Part shown: positions 62,688 to 64,000 of the stretch, in pieces
Position numbering within the stretch: position 1 is the first letter of the stretch
Layout: every line of letters starts with the position of its first letter
NCBI GenBank assembly: GCA_024640305.1
Contig: JAHEFG010000008.1
Location: forward strand, 46,268-110,267
From: Gammaproteobacteria bacterium
GTDB lineage: Bacteria > Pseudomonadota > Gammaproteobacteria > Steroidobacterales > Woeseiaceae
Length of the DNA stretch: 64,000 nucleotides
Direction: 5' to 3'
The notes under the pieces: model-generated
What the model was told of the DNA's origin: nothing
Databases searched by the model: none
What the model saw: only the letters and a program-made list of their open reading frames with translations
Translations under genes and position numbers: made by a program

Positions 62688-64000
62688 ATGACTCAGCTAC
62701 GTATGCCGCTGGCAGGTTCGATATGGAGCTTCAGGGCAGTTCGAGCCTGGGCAACACTAGTGCTCGGTCTTGCATTGTTTGCATCGCCGGCATTTGCGCA
62801 ACAGACCGGTGATATATCCGGGCATGTGACCGATGCGACGGGAGCTGGCATTGCCGGTGTGAGTATTACGGCGAGCGGCGACGTCTTGCCGCAAGCCAGG
62901 GCTGCAACAACTGCCGCAAACGGGCAATACCTGTTTCGACTCTTGCCACCGGGTAATTACGAACTGAAGTTCACGTTCAGTGACGGCAATACGAGCACCC
63001 GCAATGCGGTGGTTCTGTTGCAACAAAGAACAGTTGTTAATGTTGCCAGCGGGGCAGGCGCGGAGATGGAAGAGATCATCGCGACCGGCTCAGCGATGAT
63101 GGCTGATGCGGGCCAGGGAGCATTGAAGAATTCCATCAATGCAGAGACGGTCGACGCGCTTCCGGTTGGTCAGGAATACAAAGACCTGATGAAGTTAATC
63201 CCGGGTGTACAGTATTCAGAACTTGCGGTTCGCGGCCCGAGCGCAGGTGGCTCAGGTCAGGACAACAGCTACCAGTTCGATGGTGTTGACGTGTCAATGC
63301 CGCTGTTCGGCGTTCTGCTTTCCGAGCCATCGACACACGACATCGCACAGGTTTCGGTTGTTCGCGGTGGTGCGAAGGCAATCGGCTTCAATCGTTCCGG
63401 CGGCTTCCTGATGAATACCGTGAGCAAGAGTGGTACAGATGAGTTTCACGGCGAGGTCAGCTACCAGGTGCAGTCTTCCGGCATGACCGGTGATTCCGAT
63501 GAGGCGCAGTTGCTCGAGTACGATGAAGATCGTAGTTGGACGACCCTGAGCCTTGGTGGCCCGATTGTACGAGATCGTCTTTACTTCTATACCTCGTATT
63601 ATCGTCCGGACCGCACTCGCAGCAACGTCGAGAATCTATATGGTCCGGTGGGTGATTACGAAAACATACGCGACGAGTATTTCGGCAAGCTGACGTTCGC
63701 TCCGACCGACAACATCTTGATTGACGCCAGCTACCGCACGTCGGAGCGCACAGTCAAGAATGACAGCATCAGTTCGGATGAGGCTGCAACAGCATCGGCG
63801 GGGTCTACCGCCACGCAGGACGTCCTGATACTCGAAGGCTCGTGGATCATCAGTGATCAGAGCTCGCTCAGTTTCAAATATACGGACTTTGAGAATCTCA
63901 ACCAGGGCGGGCCAGATACGGTCTACAACGTTGATCCGATTTTGGGCGATCCGATCAATACTGCAGCGCTGGGTGAGCAGGGCTACTTGTATGTGCCGTC
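62688..64000 (+). CDS. Oar-like TonB-dependent receptor (3' part beyond window)
   Basis: Read directly from ATG at 62688 (AAGGGGGA at 62676-62683) to the right edge, 437 codons without a stop. After a signal peptide (LVLGLALFASPAFAQ) comes a carboxypeptidase-regulatory-like domain (GDISGHVTDATGAGIAGVSI, NGQYLFRLLPPGNYEL), then EEIIATGSAM as TonB-box-like segment, a plug (VDALPVGQEYKDLMKLIPGV, FDGVDVS) and the first barrel strands (GGFLMNTVSKSGTDEFHGEV). Members of this branch import large or polymeric nutrients. Divergence from the amiD-like operon makes muropeptides a candidate ligand, which is inference. Confidence 0.92.
   Translation, partial: MTQLRMPLAGSIWSFRAVRAWATLVLGLALFASPAFAQQTGDISGHVTDATGAGIAGVSITASGDVLPQARAATTAANGQYLFRLLPPGNYELKFTFSDGNTSTRNAVVLLQQRTVVNVASGAGAEMEEIIATGSAMMADAGQGALKNSINAETVDALPVGQEYKDLMKLIPGVQYSELAVRGPSAGGSGQDNSYQFDGVDVSMPLFGVLLSEPSTHDIAQVSVVRGGAKAIGFNRSGGFLMNTVSKSGTDEFHGEVSYQVQSSGMTGDSDEAQLLEYDEDRSWTTLSLGGPIVRDRLYFYTSYYRPDRTRSNVENLYGPVGDYENIRDEYFGKLTFAPTDNILIDASYRTSERTVKNDSISSDEAATASAGSTATQDVLILEGSWIISDQSSLSFKYTDFENLNQGGPDTVYNVDPILGDPINTAALGEQGYLYVP

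Overview
The window reads as chromosomal DNA of a free-living, probably marine gammaproteobacterium. The housekeeping genes are of gammaproteobacterial type (greB, fadH, dbpA, deaD/csdA, ybiT). There are two TonB-dependent receptors, many exported or lipid-anchored peptidases, and four members of a membrane-anchored TolB-like/TPR family that is common in marine gammaproteobacteria such as the Woeseia and Wenzhouxiangella groups. This placement is inference; no rRNA or tRNA gene is present to test it. Coding density is high, no gene-free stretch exceeds 300 bases, and no phage, insertion sequence or CRISPR array was seen. Several genes start at TTG or GTG.

Layout. 1-7.3 kb (minus strand): a pair of DUF1538 membrane proteins (the second cut by the left edge), a CBM9-like/DUF5916 outer-membrane barrel protein, a TolB/TPR protein and a thioredoxin-like lipoprotein. 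7.4-16.4 kb: a radical SAM protein overlapping an APC permease, a TonB receptor overlapping a metallo-beta-lactamase-fold lipoprotein, a TPR-sulfotransferase and a second APC permease. 16.6-25.4 kb: a Cys/Met-metabolism PLP enzyme, an AmpG-like permease fused to two zinc ribbons, an M19 dipeptidase, greB, fadH, a LysR regulator and a small exported TPR protein. 25.4-41.4 kb: three more TolB/TPR proteins interleaved with a DUF6524 protein, M16 and M1 metallopeptidases, a membrane protein, dbpA, ybiT and an exported protein built from 30-residue repeats. 41.5-44.3 kb: deaD and a NagX/HGSNAT-like membrane protein.

44.3-64 kb is the most coherent region and looks like a locus for capturing and catabolising peptidoglycan stem peptides. 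It holds an AmiD-like lipoprotein amidase, an L-Ala-D/L-Glu epimerase (YkfB/YcjG type), an NlpC/P60 endopeptidase (YkfC type), two S66 LD-carboxypeptidases (one with a signal peptide, one without), diaminopimelate decarboxylase, alanine racemase, gamma-glutamyltransferase, an M20 carboxypeptidase, two penicillin-recognising serine hydrolases, an NhaC-family transporter, SpmA/SpmB, a class I amidotransferase, an RpiR/SIS regulator and, at the right edge, the N-terminal part of an Oar-like TonB receptor. Together they could release L-Ala-gamma-D-Glu-mDAP-D-Ala from MurNAc, trim D-Ala, split off mDAP, convert L-Ala-D-Glu to the LL form, decarboxylate mDAP to lysine and racemise D-Ala. No MurNAc or GlcNAc kinase, etherase or hexosaminidase is visible, so the locus seems aimed at the peptide rather than the sugar. 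The individual functions are homology calls; the integrated pathway is inference.
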